From: Rheinheimera sp.
GTDB lineage: Bacteria > Pseudomonadota > Gammaproteobacteria > Enterobacterales > Alteromonadaceae
Length of the DNA stretch: 64,000 nucleotides
Direction: 5' to 3'
NCBI RefSeq assembly: GCF_030690345.1
Contig: NZ_JAUYGV010000001.1
Location: forward strand, 682,001 to 746,000
Under the pieces are notes generated by a model. It saw only the letters and a program-made list of their open reading frames with translations. It had not been told where the DNA came from and made no database searches. The translations under genes and the position numbers were made by a program. This document shows positions 10,059-21,774 of the stretch, piece after piece (positions within the stretch are counted from its first letter, which is position 1; each line of letters starts with the position of its first letter).

Positions 10059-10218
10059 ATAACTATTCGTGCTGTGATTAACTGCCTTTATGCTACCACC
10101 ACAGCGAAAAAGCGCCAACTTTCCGGCCGCAGAAATAACAACAGCGCAGTGTGTAAACAAAAGTTGCTGTAAAACCATGCAACTAACACCAGCAGACGTA
10201 AAACTGCGATGAATAACC

Positions 10219-10247
10219 TTATCCATCGTAAACTGCGGTGTTATACT
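10219..10247 (+). promoter_or_regulatory. Promoter of 6S RNA
   Basis: TTATCC (10219-10224) and TATACT (10242-10247) are separated by exactly 17 nt and place the transcription start near 10254, the first base of the 6S closing stem. Confidence 0.6.
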
Positions 10248-10253
10248 CAGGCC

Positions 10254-10437
10254 TGTTCTCTGGATTGTTGGTGATCAGGTGGATGTCCCTGAGCCGATAA
10301 TTGTTTTTACCCAGGGATTCTTCTGCGCCGCCAGTGTGCAAGCCCGGCCCGTACCGGGAAGCCTGAGGTGGCCAATTGACTCCCGCCTTGAACCTATGGT
10401 TCAAGGGCTAACACCAGACACGGCAATTTGGAGAACC
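10254..10437 (+). ncRNA. ssrS: 6S RNA
   Basis: About 184 nt. The ends pair (GTTCTC at 10255-10260 with GAGAAC at 10431-10436). Internal blocks match E. coli 6S RNA as I know it: CCTGAGCCGATA (about 10288-10299), GCCCGGCCCGTACCGGGAAGCC in the distal arm, and CCTTGAACC..GGTTCAAGGGCTA near the 3' side. 6S RNA binds the sigma-70 RNA polymerase holoenzyme and represses it in stationary phase. The following gene is ygfA, the universal 6S neighbour in proteobacteria, so this is the ssrS-ygfA transcript. A T-rich stretch follows the 3' end. zapA, usually just upstream, is missing. Confidence 0.95.
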
Positions 10438-10474
10438 CCTTTTTTTCTGCCGCCGTTCAGGCATACTCAGTACC

Positions 10475-11095
10475 ATGTCCACAGCAACACAGATATCTAC
10501 CTTGGCCGATACCAGCACACAGCGCCAACAGCTCAGAACCTTTATCCGCCGCCAACGGCAGCAGCTTAGCCCTCAGCAACAGCAACAAGCCGCGCAGGAT
10601 TTACTACAACACGCGCTGGCATTACCCGGGCTAACACAGCAACAACACTTTGCGCTATATCTGGCCAATGACGGCGAAGCGGATACTTATCCGTTGATCC
10701 AGGCGCTGTGGCAACTGGGCAAAAGCGTGTATTTGCCGGTGCTACACCCGTTTGCTGCCGGTTATTTGCTGTTTGTGCGCTACGACAAAGATACTCTGCT
10801 GTACCCGAACAAATTCGGCATCCCCGAACCCTTCGCCGCTTGCCACCGGCTGCTACCAGTGCAGCAGCTGGATATGATTTTTACGCCCCTGGTTGCCTTT
10901 GATGCCGCCGGTAACCGCCTGGGTATGGGCGGCGGTTTTTATGATCGCACTTTGTCGCAACTGCCGCCGGGCAGCGAGTGTCAGGTTATCGGCCTGGCGC
11001 ATAACTGCCAGCAGGTAGATGCCGTGCCGGGTGAGGCTTGGGATATTCCGCTGCAGCAGATTATTACGCCGGGTAAATACTTTGATTTTCGCTGA
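10475..11095 (+). CDS. ygfA: 5-formyltetrahydrofolate cyclo-ligase
   Basis: 206 aa. It converts 5-formyl-THF to 5,10-methenyl-THF with ATP. The C-terminal signature NRLGMGGGFYDRTL is the MTHFS active-site loop, and LRTFIRRQRQQLSP is the usual N-terminal helix. It lies 37 nt after 6S RNA, the conserved arrangement. Functionally it connects with the glycine cleavage and serine genes around it, all in one-carbon metabolism. The N-terminal ~35 residues are rich in Gln from CAG/CAA runs, a feature also very marked in smc of this window. Start ATG 10475; the next ATG is far inside. Confidence 0.95.
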   Translation: MSTATQISTLADTSTQRQQLRTFIRRQRQQLSPQQQQQAAQDLLQHALALPGLTQQQHFALYLANDGEADTYPLIQALWQLGKSVYLPVLHPFAAGYLLFVRYDKDTLLYPNKFGIPEPFAACHRLLPVQQLDMIFTPLVAFDAAGNRLGMGGGFYDRTLSQLPPGSECQVIGLAHNCQQVDAVPGEAWDIPLQQIITPGKYFDFR

Positions 11096-11178
11096 GCGTT
11101 TACGGCGTAACCCGCGAAAGCAGATTATTACGCTGCGGAAGCATTGGTTGTGTGGCTGAATCCGGCCACAATACCCGC

Positions 11179-11244
11179 TCTGGCTCGTCACAGCAACTCG
11201 CCCTACTGCCTGCGGCAGGGCTCAGACACTCTGTGACGACCAGA
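11179..11244. repeat. Long imperfect hairpin between ygfA and rpiA
   Basis: TCTGG-CT-CGTCACAG (about 11180-11193) pairs with CTGTGACG-A-CCAGA (11231-11244), with one bulge. Inside, GCCCT (11200-11204) pairs with AGGGC (11217-11221), or alternatively CTGCC (11206-11210) with GGCAG (11214-11218). The gap holds no gene. It looks like a REP-type extragenic palindrome or a 3' structure of the ygfA message. Confidence 0.55.
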
Positions 11245-11343
11245 TCGCGTTTCTGGCCTCCTCATTCGAACCATCATCTTTCGAGTAATAAAACTGTTTT
11301 GGCGTTTTTCTGCTTTTACCCTTTTGTCAGCAGGCCCTTTCGA

Positions 11344-11349
11344 TATAAT
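11344..11349 (+). promoter_or_regulatory. Candidate -10 box of rpiA
   Basis: A perfect TATAAT 37 nt before the rpiA ATG. The -35 is poor (TTTTGT at 11322-11327, spacer 16), so this is only a candidate. Confidence 0.35.
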
Positions 11350-11385
11350 ATCCATCTGTATGGCTAAACGAATTTGGATCAGCTG

Positions 11386-12042
11386 ATGACACAAGATGAA
11401 ATGAAGAAAAACGCGGCCTGGGCTGCATTGGAGTTTATTCCGCGCAATACCGTGGTTGGCGTGGGTACCGGCTCTACGGTAAATCATTTTATCGATGCCC
11501 TGGCCAGCATTAAGCATGATATTAAAGGGGCCGTGTCCAGCTCGGTACAATCTACCGAAAAGCTCAAAGCCCTGGGTATCGAGGTGCTGGATTTAAACAG
11601 TATCGACAGCTTTAGTGTTTACGTAGACGGCGCCGATGAAATTAACGCGCAAAAACATATGATTAAAGGCGGTGGTGCCGCCCTTACCCGCGAAAAAATT
11701 GTTGCAGCGGTAGCCGATAGCTTTATTTGCATTGTTGATCAGAGCAAACAGGTTGCAGTATTAGGTAAATTTCCGCTGCCGGTCGAAGTGATCCCAATGG
11801 CCGCCGGCTATGTGGCGCGTGAACTGACAAAGTTGGGCGGCCGGCCGGTGTTGCGCGACGGTGTCACTACCGATAACGGTAATGTGATCCTCGACGTACA
11901 CGATTTAGCCATCAGCGAACCAATCGAGCTTGAGCAACAGATTAATAATATTGTCGGCGTAGTAACCAATGGCATCTTCGCAATGCGTGCGGCCGATATG
12001 GTATTGGTAGGCAGCGCTACCGGTACACAGGTTATCCGCTGA
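11386..12042 (+). CDS. rpiA: Ribose-5-phosphate isomerase A
   Basis: 218 aa from ATG 11386 ([17 protein letters not shown]), equal in length and N-terminus to E. coli RpiA (219 aa). GGATC lies 6-9 nt upstream, which decides this start over an in-frame TTG at 11374. It interconverts ribose-5-phosphate and ribulose-5-phosphate in the pentose phosphate pathway. Visible motifs are [16 protein letters not shown] (phosphate binding), YVDGADEIN and [15 protein letters not shown] (catalytic region), and [10 protein letters not shown]. serA follows 79 nt downstream on the same strand, the same order as in E. coli, where the two are divergent or adjacent. Confidence 0.97.
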   Translation: MTQDEMKKNAAWAALEFIPRNTVVGVGTGSTVNHFIDALASIKHDIKGAVSSSVQSTEKLKALGIEVLDLNSIDSFSVYVDGADEINAQKHMIKGGGAALTREKIVAAVADSFICIVDQSKQVAVLGKFPLPVEVIPMAAGYVARELTKLGGRPVLRDGVTTDNGNVILDVHDLAISEPIELEQQINNIVGVVTNGIFAMRAADMVLVGSATGTQVIR

Positions 12043-12121
12043 TATTGCAGCCTTGGGCCACGAAAAACTATAACAAGAATAACTAACTGATTTTATTTTA
12101 AATTTAATGAAGAGAAGTGAC

Positions 12122-13351
12122 ATGGAAAAATTTTCACTGGCCAAAGACAAAATAAAAATATTGCTGCTCGAAGGCTTACACCAAAGTGCGGTGCAAAGCT
12201 TTAAAAATCAGGGCTACAGCAATATCGAATATTTAAAAACCTCGTTACCGGAAGACGAGCTGATTGAGCGCATTAAAGATGCGCATTTTATCGGTATCCG
12301 CTCGCGCACCCAACTGACGGAAAAAGTACTGGATGCCGCCGGCAAACTGGTTGCTATCGGCTGCTTTTGTATTGGTACCAACCAGGTCGATTTAACCGCA
12401 GCGTTAAAACGCGCTATCCCGGTATTTAATGCACCGTTTTCCAATACCCGTTCGGTAGCCGAGCTGGTACTGGGCGAAATTATTATGCTGCTACGCGGTA
12501 TTCCGCAGCGCTCTGCTGCTGCCCATCGCGGTGAGTGGCAAAAAACCGCCAATAACTCCTTTGAAGCCCGCGGTAAAACCCTGGGTATTATCGGTTATGG
12601 CCATATCGGTACTCAGCTGAGTATTATGGCGGAGAATATCGGTATGCGGGTGCAGTTTTACGATATCGAAGACAAGCTGGTGCTGGGCAATGCCAGCCAG
12701 GTTAACTTTGGTACCTTGCTGAAAACCTCTGACGTGATCACCTTGCATGTGCCGGAAACGCCGCAAACCAAAAACATGATTGGTGAAGCCGAGCTGGAAC
12801 TGATGAAGCCCGGCAGCATTTTAATTAATGCCTCGCGCGGCACCGTGGTAGATATTGATGCCTTAACTGAGGCGCTGCGCAGCAAAAAGCTGGCCGGTGC
12901 CGCTATTGATGTGTTCCCGACAGAACCCAAAGGCAACGATGAAGAATTTATCTCGCCACTGCGTGCGTTTGATAATGTGATCTTAACCCCGCACATTGGC
13001 GGCTCTACCCAGGAAGCGCAGGAAAATATCGGCTTTGAAGTGGCCGGCAAGCTGGTGAAATACAGCGACAACGGCTCTACCCTGTCGGCGGTAAACTTCC
13101 CTGAAGTGTCACTGCCGGAACACAAAGGCCGCTCGCGCCTGCTGCATATCCATAAAAACCAGCCGGGCGTGCTGACTAAAATCAACGAAGCCTTTGCCAA
13201 ACACAATATCAATATTGCCGGCCAATACCTGCAAACCAATGCCGATATTGGTTATGTGGTTATTGACATTGATTCTGACGATGTCGAGCAGGCGTTAAAT
13301 GAACTGCGGGCGATACCGGCCACCTTACGGGCCCGGGTACTGCATTCGTAA
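12122..13351 (+). CDS. serA: D-3-phosphoglycerate dehydrogenase
   Basis: 409 aa from ATG 12122 (MEKFSLAKDKIKILLLEG), matching E. coli SerA (410 aa). GAAGAGAAG just upstream is the ribosome site, so I reject the ATG at 12107. It catalyses the first step of serine synthesis. Domains in order: substrate-binding half, NAD-binding domain with GYGHIGTQLSIMAENIG (about 155-171), active-site Arg/Glu and His (TPHIGGSTQEAQENIG), and a C-terminal ACT domain (RLLHIHKNQPGVLTKIN) that gives serine feedback inhibition. This is the short class with one ACT domain. A bidirectional terminator follows at 13377-13406. Confidence 0.97.
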   Translation: MEKFSLAKDKIKILLLEGLHQSAVQSFKNQGYSNIEYLKTSLPEDELIERIKDAHFIGIRSRTQLTEKVLDAAGKLVAIGCFCIGTNQVDLTAALKRAIPVFNAPFSNTRSVAELVLGEIIMLLRGIPQRSAAAHRGEWQKTANNSFEARGKTLGIIGYGHIGTQLSIMAENIGMRVQFYDIEDKLVLGNASQVNFGTLLKTSDVITLHVPETPQTKNMIGEAELELMKPGSILINASRGTVVDIDALTEALRSKKLAGAAIDVFPTEPKGNDEEFISPLRAFDNVILTPHIGGSTQEAQENIGFEVAGKLVKYSDNGSTLSAVNFPEVSLPEHKGRSRLLHIHKNQPGVLTKINEAFAKHNINIAGQYLQTNADIGYVVIDIDSDDVEQALNELRAIPATLRARVLHS

Positions 13352-13376
13352 GCATCCGCCAGAGCGGTGTGATGAT

Positions 13377-13406
13377 AAAAAAGCCGGTAACTTATACCGG
13401 CTTTTT
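13377..13406. terminator. Bidirectional terminator between serA and the DUF481 gene
   Basis: AAGCCGGT (13381-13388) and ACCGGCTT (13396-13403) form a stem flanked by A5 on the left and T5 on the right, so it can end both the plus-strand serA and the minus-strand neighbour (stop at 13411). Confidence 0.8.
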
Positions 13407-13410
13407 ACTG

Positions 13411-14208
13411 TCAGAAGGTATATACCAGTGAGGCTGAAGTTTCGGTATCGGTGCTGCGCAGTGTGCCCTCAGGCCTGGAGTTATACTTCACGATAAAGTT
13501 TAACCGCATAGATAACTTGTCGGCTATGGTAGCGGTAATACTGCTGCGGCTAAGCAAGGTGGTGTTTTCACCATCCAGCGATACCGCCCCCTCCAGCGTT
13601 TGCCGAAAGCTGCTGGTGTCATACAAGGCATAGTTCATATTCGCTGCCAAAAACCAAATAGCACCACTTCTGTTTTCGCCTGCCGCCGATTGCTGATGGG
13701 CAAAACCCGGCCCGGTTTCCAAATCAACATAATCTGTCAGTTGTTCGTACAGCCGGTTACCGTAACCCACCGCTAACGAGGCTTGTTCGCGAAAGGCGCC
13801 GAATTTATCATGCAAAAAAGCGCCACGGCCGAAGATAGATTCATTACCGGAGACTAACTTGTAGTTACTCTGGCCGGTAAAGCCATAACGGCTGGCCGTA
13901 GTAACCTGACGTGATGCACCGCTTTCAGTATCAATGACGTTATTCTTTTGCACCAGGCTTTGTAATTGGTAGCGATTACGAAAGTGCTGCAAATCATGTA
14001 CTAATTCGCTGTTGGCGCGGATAGCAAAAGAGTCGGTATTACCGGATGTAAGCAAAAACCCCAGCTCAACATCGCCGGTTACCGTGCCAAAAAAACCTAT
14101 AGGCTGCAGTGGCTCTTCGCTGACCGGCAAGTTATCAGTCTCTGCTGCCTGTACCCCATACAGGCAAAGCATCAGCGCAAGGCTGACACCGCGTGAGAAA
14201 AAATGCAT
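13411..14208 (-). CDS. DUF481 family outer-membrane protein (YdiY-like)
   Basis: 265 aa. A signal peptide (MHFFSRGVSLALMLCLYGVQA|AETD) is followed by a body of alternating beta strands. GDVELGFLLTSGNTDSFAIRANSEL is the DUF481 hallmark (..G...SGNT....). The protein ends in VYTF; a C-terminal Phe is typical of outer-membrane barrels recognised by BamA. The family includes the salt-induced protein YdiY; its molecular role is unknown. It is monocistronic, convergent with serA across a shared terminator, and separated from gltX by 162 nt that contain a hairpin (14316-14340). Confidence 0.88.
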   Translation of the reverse strand: MHFFSRGVSLALMLCLYGVQAAETDNLPVSEEPLQPIGFFGTVTGDVELGFLLTSGNTDSFAIRANSELVHDLQHFRNRYQLQSLVQKNNVIDTESGASRQVTTASRYGFTGQSNYKLVSGNESIFGRGAFLHDKFGAFREQASLAVGYGNRLYEQLTDYVDLETGPGFAHQQSAAGENRSGAIWFLAANMNYALYDTSSFRQTLEGAVSLDGENTTLLSRSSITATIADKLSMRLNFIVKYNSRPEGTLRSTDTETSASLVYTF

Positions 14209-14315
14209 TATCTTGCTGTATTACTCCGTTGTTGTTGTTTCACCCATGAGTTATGTCTTCCCGGTTGTTATTATTCATTCCCTGAACTGCAGTAACATTG
14301 TAGCAAGCTATGTTA

Positions 14316-14340
14316 CTCAGTCCGGCATCAGCGGACTGAG
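14316..14340. other. Hairpin downstream of gltX
   Basis: CTCAGTCCG (14316-14324) pairs perfectly with CGGACTGAG (14332-14340). It lies 31 nt past the gltX stop on the minus strand. No clear T run follows, so it may be a 3' stabilising structure or a weak terminator. Confidence 0.45.
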
Positions 14341-14370
14341 TATTTGGTGGATTGACCGAAAGTAGCAGCC

Positions 14371-15786
14371 TTACTCGCTGTCGTTTGCACGTTGTTGCAC
14401 AAAACTGATCGCCAAATGCAACCGCGCCAGGCTACGGGCTTTGCCAATTAAACTTAAGGTTAGATCCAATGCCGGTGAATTGCCGCCACCGGTTACCGCT
14501 ACCCGCAGTGGCATGCCAATTTTGCCCATGCCAACCCCCAGCTGCTCTGCCGTAGCGTTTATCGCATCATGAATGGCCGTTACTGACCAGTCAGTTAATG
14601 CTTCCAGTTTGGCTGCAACGGCCTGCAAAGGTTCCAGCGCCACCGGGCGTAAATGTTTTTTTGCGGCATCGGCGTCAAATTGGCTGAAGTCTTCATAAAA
14701 GTAGCGACTTACTTCAACCATTTCTTTAAGCGTTTTTACCCGTTCGGCCTGGGCTTTTACCAGCTCAGTTAACGCGGGGCCGTTACTGATATCCAGTTTT
14801 TGCTCTGCAATATGCCATTGCAGTTGCGCCGCCACCTGCTCTGGCGGCAGGGTTTTCATATAGTGCTGGTTTAACCAAATCAGCTTGTCAGTATTAAATG
14901 CCGACGGTGCACGGTTACAGCTATCCAGGTCAAACAGCTGAATTAACTCGTCTTTGCTGAAAATTTCCTGGTCGCCATGTGACCAGCCCAAGCGCACTAA
15001 ATAGTTCAGTAAGGCTTCGGGTAAAAAGCCGTTGTCGCGGTATTGCATCACACCCACAGCACCGTGACGCTTGGATAAGCGTTTGCCATCATCGCCCAGG
15101 ATCATCGGTACATGGGCATATTTCGGAATATCCGCGCCCAGCGCCGCCAGAATATTCATCTGTCTTGGCGTATTGTTTACATGGTCATCGCCGCGGATCA
15201 CGTGGGTAATGCCCATTTTCCAGTCGTCCACCACCACGGTAAGGTTATAAGTGGGTGTGCCGTCGCTGCGGGCAATAATTAAATCGTCCAGCTCGCTGTT
15301 GGCAATTTCAATGCGGCCTTTAATTAAATCGTCAATGACCACAGTGCCGCTTTGCGGGTTTTTAAAGCGGATCACGAAGGGTTTATCTGCCGGATGATCA
15401 GTGCGGTCACGCCACATACCGTTGTAACGCGGTTTCTCACCGGCTGCGGTTTGCGCTTCGCGCATGGCATCAACTTCTTCTATGCTGCAAAAACACTTAT
15501 AGGCTTTACCGTCAGCCACCAGCTGCGCTACAACTTCTTTGTATAAATCAAAGCGTTTTGTTTGGTAATACGGGCCTTCGTCGTAGTCCAGCCCCAGCCA
15601 GCTCATGCCCTCTAAAATGGCATCAACCGATGCCTGGGTAGACCGCTCTAAGTCGGTATCTTCAATCCGCAGAATAAATTTTCCGCCCTTCTTTTTGGCA
15701 TATAACCAGCTGAACAAGGCAGTACGGGCACCACCAACGTGTAAATATCCGGTTGGGCTTGGCGCAAAACGGGTAACAAGAGACAT
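14371..15786 (-). CDS. gltX: Glutamyl-tRNA synthetase
   Basis: 471 aa, as in E. coli. It is a class I aminoacyl-tRNA synthetase that charges tRNA-Glu. [20 protein letters not shown] contains the HIGH-type motif (HVGG) at residues 16-19, and [10 protein letters not shown] is the KMSKS-type loop near residue 240. CFCSIEE near residue 98 belongs to the zinc-binding insertion seen in the enteric-type enzyme. The C-terminal anticodon-binding domain is complete. It is transcribed away from the tRNA-Val gene, sharing a 200-nt intergenic region with it. Nothing unusual. Confidence 0.98.
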   Translation of the reverse strand: MSLVTRFAPSPTGYLHVGGARTALFSWLYAKKKGGKFILRIEDTDLERSTQASVDAILEGMSWLGLDYDEGPYYQTKRFDLYKEVVAQLVADGKAYKCFCSIEEVDAMREAQTAAGEKPRYNGMWRDRTDHPADKPFVIRFKNPQSGTVVIDDLIKGRIEIANSELDDLIIARSDGTPTYNLTVVVDDWKMGITHVIRGDDHVNNTPRQMNILAALGADIPKYAHVPMILGDDGKRLSKRHGAVGVMQYRDNGFLPEALLNYLVRLGWSHGDQEIFSKDELIQLFDLDSCNRAPSAFNTDKLIWLNQHYMKTLPPEQVAAQLQWHIAEQKLDISNGPALTELVKAQAERVKTLKEMVEVSRYFYEDFSQFDADAAKKHLRPVALEPLQAVAAKLEALTDWSVTAIHDAINATAEQLGVGMGKIGMPLRVAVTGGGNSPALDLTLSLIGKARSLARLHLAISFVQQRANDSE

Positions 15787-15939
15787 AGTTTATCCATCAC
15801 AGTGCAATAATGGCGGCTATTGTAACAATGCGGGGCGCCGGATGCACCCGCTAAGGTAGCGCCGCCGCAACTGTTTTGCGTTAAAGCACGGCAGAATGTT
15901 TACTTTTGCAGCAGACAAACCGCTATTACCAAAATAATG

Positions 15940-15967
15940 TTGACAGCTTTTTCATGCTCCCTATAAT
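15940..15967 (+). promoter_or_regulatory. Strong promoter of tRNA-Val
   Basis: TTGACA (15940-15945) and TATAAT (15962-15967), both perfect, with a 16-nt spacer. The GC-rich sequence just after the -10 (GAGCGCC) is the discriminator type seen at stringently controlled stable-RNA promoters. Confidence 0.85.
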
Positions 15968-15986
15968 GAGCGCCATCAAACAGCGT

Positions 15987-16062
15987 GGATTGTTAGCTCA
16001 GCTGGGAGAGCACCGCCCTTACAAGGCGGGGGTCACTGGTTCGAACCCAGTACAATCCACCA
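15987..16062 (+). tRNA. tRNA-Val (anticodon UAC)
   Basis: 76 nt including an encoded CCA. The acceptor stem is GGATTGT with ACAATCC. The D arm is GCTCAGCTGGGAGAGC, the anticodon stem is CCGCC/GGCGG with loop CTTACAA (anticodon TAC, reading valine codons), and the T arm contains GGTTCGAACC. A strong promoter lies 20 nt upstream. A decayed copy of the 3' half follows (16083-16176). Confidence 0.96.
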
Positions 16063-16176
16063 CTTCCTGATACAAACCATAGCAAAGCACCGCCCTCTCT
16101 TTATTAAGACACGGTTGCCACTGCCCCGAACACAGTACAATCCACCACCTCCTGATACAAACCATAGCAAAGCACC
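16034..16176 (+). repeat. Tandem repeat of tRNA-Val 3' half plus flank (decayed second copy)
   Basis: Copy 1 is 16034-16091 (T arm, acceptor 3' strand, CCA and flank). Copy 2 is 16119-16176. The two 58-nt blocks differ at only about five positions. Copy 2 lacks an intact T arm (CCCCGAACACAG for GGTTCGAACCCAG) and has no 5' half, so it is not a functional tRNA. The words AGCACCGCCCT and AGCACC mark the unit ends with a period of 85 nt. Confidence 0.85.
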
Positions 16177-16323
16177 AGTTTACCTTTACTAAAAATCCCT
16201 GTTTAAGTCATTCAGCTGCGAATAGCAGTTACATCAACGCAATTTCTGCGGCTTTTGGTTTTTCTGCGAAAAATTATTGCTATAGTAACGCTAATTTTAC
16301 TTTTGACAGCTTTTTGACCAGCC

Positions 16324-17946
16324 ATGGATAATACCGTCAAGCGCGACGAGCGCATTCTGATTATTGACGATCAAAGTTTAAGCCAAAGCTATCTGCGTTA
16401 TGCGCTGGAGCAATTGGGCTACCAGAATATCAGCTATGCTGACCGCGCCCAGACGGCGCTGAGCTTATGTAAACAAAACAGCTATGACTTAATTATCTGT
16501 GCTTATAACCTGCCCAAAGGCAAAGACGGTTATCAATTATTTGAAGAGCTTAAAGTCAGTGGCTTACAGCAGCTGAATTGCGGCATGATTTTTATCAGCG
16601 CAGAAACCGACCCCGCGCTGGTGCACAGTGTACTGGAATTACAGCCGGATGAGTTTTTAGCCAAACCTTTTGTCATCCGCGATTTACAAATGCGTATTGA
16701 GCGGGTGTTCCGCCGTAAACAACAGTTGCGACCGGTGTATGACTTACTGCAGCAAAAGCTGTATGGCCGCGCGCTGTCGGCAGTAGACCAACAACTGGCA
16801 CAAGCCGAGTTGCATAAGTACTTTCCGCTATTGCTTAAACTTAAAGGCGACATTTTGCTGGAGCAACAAGCTTTTGCAGACGCAGCCACCTTCTTTGATG
16901 CGATGTTGCGTATTCAGCCGTTTAGTTGGGCCCGCATCGGCCGTGTGCGCTGTTTACTGCACGATAACCAGGAACAACAAGCCTTTGCTGAGCTGGAACA
17001 GATGCTGGCGCGCAGCGAAACACGGCTGTTTGCGCTGGACTGCCTGGCCGAGCTGGAGTTTCAGCAACAACGCTATCAGCAGGCGCAGCAACATATTTTG
17101 GCTGCCGCCGATATAGCGCCGCGTAATTTATTACGCCAACAAAAATTATTGCAATTATCCAGGTTGAACCATGACTACGAGCTGCAGTACCGTGCCGCCC
17201 GCGATATGGTGAAATACGCCCGCAACTCGATGCACGAGCAAGCGGATCTGTATCTGAACCTGGCCCGTGCCAGCATAGACTTTGCCCTGAGCACCGACGA
17301 CAGCGAGCAACAGGCGCGGCTGAACCGCCAGGCTACCTTATCCATTAATACCGTACAACGCCAGTTTGCCGAACAGAAGCTGACTGCAGCGCAGCAAGTG
17401 CTGCAAGCCAGGCTGCTGTATTTGCAGGACCATAGGGAAAAAGCACGGTTGCTGCTGGCGGATTTAACCACACAGAGCGATATAGATTCACTGGAAGATG
17501 CGCTGGATAAAGCCAAGGCCTTACATGAAGTGGGTTTAAGCGACGCCTCACGGGCGCTGTTTAAACAAATAACTGAGCATTGCCGCCGGCAGCAACCGGA
17601 GCCGGTATTAAGCGCCTACTTACAACAAGAGCAACGCGAGCGTGCGGCTATGGCACATGGTCCGCGCGAGCTGAATAATAATGCCGTGCATTTGTATCAG
17701 CACGGTAACTGGCAGGAGGCTTTTTCGGCTTTTGCGCTGGCATGGCAGGTGATGCCGAAAAACGCCGGCATCGCGCTGAATTTATGGCAAACCCTGCTGA
17801 CATCGCCAAGGCCACTGTGCCCGCCACAGCAACGCGAACAGCTACTGCAGCAATGCCATCAACTGATTGAAAACACCAACCTCAGGCCGGAGCAACAGCA
17901 GCGTTATTTGCAATTAAAGCAAAAGTACCTGAGCAAGCTGGCTTAA
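16324..17946 (+). CDS. Receiver-like TPR protein lacking the phosphoacceptor Asp
   Basis: 540 aa. The N-terminal ~125 residues form a CheY-like receiver: acidic pair in ILIIDDQ (Asp15, Asp16), Ser92 in IFISAETD and Lys114 in LAKPF are present. The phosphorylatable Asp, expected in the DLIICxYNLP strand, is Ala60 (codon GCT). The rest (about 135-540) is a helical repeat region with TPR-like units, for example QLYQHGNWQEAFSAFALAWQV. The layout matches the response regulator/TPR proteins of Shewanella and Vibrio. Output is probably protein-protein contact, not DNA binding. The gene is monocistronic; its 3' end overlaps by 4 nt the convergent DUF2919 gene. With no Asp, control by phosphorylation is unlikely. 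Confidence 0.88.
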   Translation: MDNTVKRDERILIIDDQSLSQSYLRYALEQLGYQNISYADRAQTALSLCKQNSYDLIICAYNLPKGKDGYQLFEELKVSGLQQLNCGMIFISAETDPALVHSVLELQPDEFLAKPFVIRDLQMRIERVFRRKQQLRPVYDLLQQKLYGRALSAVDQQLAQAELHKYFPLLLKLKGDILLEQQAFADAATFFDAMLRIQPFSWARIGRVRCLLHDNQEQQAFAELEQMLARSETRLFALDCLAELEFQQQRYQQAQQHILAAADIAPRNLLRQQKLLQLSRLNHDYELQYRAARDMVKYARNSMHEQADLYLNLARASIDFALSTDDSEQQARLNRQATLSINTVQRQFAEQKLTAAQQVLQARLLYLQDHREKARLLLADLTTQSDIDSLEDALDKAKALHEVGLSDASRALFKQITEHCRRQQPEPVLSAYLQQEQRERAAMAHGPRELNNNAVHLYQHGNWQEAFSAFALAWQVMPKNAGIALNLWQTLLTSPRPLCPPQQREQLLQQCHQLIENTNLRPEQQQRYLQLKQKYLSKLA

Positions 17947-18434
17947 GGCTTAGTGCTGTTGGCGTTAGCCGCGTCCGGCCATTCGGCAAATACCGCACGC
18001 AGTGTCCGCGAGCGCAACAGCCAGCACACCCCGGCCAGTAACAATACCGGGGCGGCAATACGCCAGGGTGCATCCAACATTACCAGCGCCGGTAAATCCA
18101 CAATAGTCAGCACCAAATCAGCTAAAGCCACCAGCAATAATATACCGCGGCCAAAACGCCAGATATGCCACCAACCGCGGTGGCCTTTGGGTTTACGTTG
18201 GCTAAGCGCTGCAATAAGCAACAACAACGGCGCAGCCACCAGACAGGCGAGGATAAAATCGGCTTGTTGCGGGTAAAACAGTGCCAACATATCGCGCTGA
18301 GCCTGCGGCAATGTCAGCACCAATACCCAACAGATATAAGGCCGCAATAGCAGCAACAACAGCCAGTAAAAGCGCAGCGGCACCTTGTGTAAGCCATAGT
18401 CATCCAGTACCGGCCACAGCGGCGCGCGGCTCAT
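17943..18434 (-). CDS. DUF2919 family inner-membrane protein
   Basis: 163 aa with four predicted membrane helices (about 20-42, 60-80, 95-115 and 122-142). The N-terminus DDYGLHKVPLRFYWLLLLLLRPY matches what I know of the DUF2919/YfeZ family (short soluble start, LKVP, then a helix with an Arg-Pro pair). The function of the family is unknown. It overlaps the upstream DUF3392 gene by 4 nt (ATGA type), so the two are translated together, and it converges on the receiver-TPR gene. Confidence 0.75.
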   Translation of the reverse strand: MSRAPLWPVLDDYGLHKVPLRFYWLLLLLLRPYICWVLVLTLPQAQRDMLALFYPQQADFILACLVAAPLLLLIAALSQRKPKGHRGWWHIWRFGRGILLLVALADLVLTIVDLPALVMLDAPWRIAAPVLLLAGVCWLLRSRTLRAVFAEWPDAANANSTKP

Positions 18435-18766
18435 AGCTGGCGTTTACGCTGCGCCAGGCTGCCAAGCGCGATAAAAATGGCTAAACACACCCAGGGCAAC
18501 CACAGATTAGTTAACTTGCCCAGCTGGCCGGCCACCAGCGGCGTTAACAATATTGTTAGCGCGCCATAGCCAAAAGCACACAGCAGAATAAAAATACCGG
18601 TACGCCAGACAAAGTGCAGTGAGGCGATTTGCCGACGCACAAAGCGGTTTACATCATCGCCGAACACCACCAGACAGGTTGCCACCATCGCCAGCGCAAT
18701 ATCGCGCACATAAGGCCGGAAAAAACTGCCCCAATCCAGCAGCAACTGATAAATAACATCCGGCAT
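18431..18766 (-). CDS. DUF3392 family membrane protein
   Basis: 111 aa with three hydrophobic helices. The sequence LVVFGDDVNRFVRRQI, followed by HFVWRT and FGYGALTILLTPLV, fits the DUF3392 family of marine gammaproteobacteria, whose role is unknown. It begins 1 nt after the ligA stop and overlaps the next gene by 4 nt, so it belongs to a ligA-DUF3392-DUF2919 transcript. The family call is from memory of its motifs; that it is a membrane protein is clear from the sequence. Confidence 0.75.
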   Translation of the reverse strand: MPDVIYQLLLDWGSFFRPYVRDIALAMVATCLVVFGDDVNRFVRRQIASLHFVWRTGIFILLCAFGYGALTILLTPLVAGQLGKLTNLWLPWVCLAIFIALGSLAQRKRQL

Positions 18767-18767
18767 C

Positions 18768-21760
<2,993 letters not shown>

Positions 21761-21774
21761 AAGGTTACCTTTAA

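Noticed and set aside
10059..10226. N-terminal extension of ygfB to 10226
   Set aside because: The extra 56 residues do not resemble the family and would cross toward the 6S promoter; ATG 10058 gives the normal length.
16083..16176. Second functional tRNA gene
   Set aside because: Only the 3' half is present and the T arm is mutated; no acceptor 5' strand, D arm or anticodon arm can be found.
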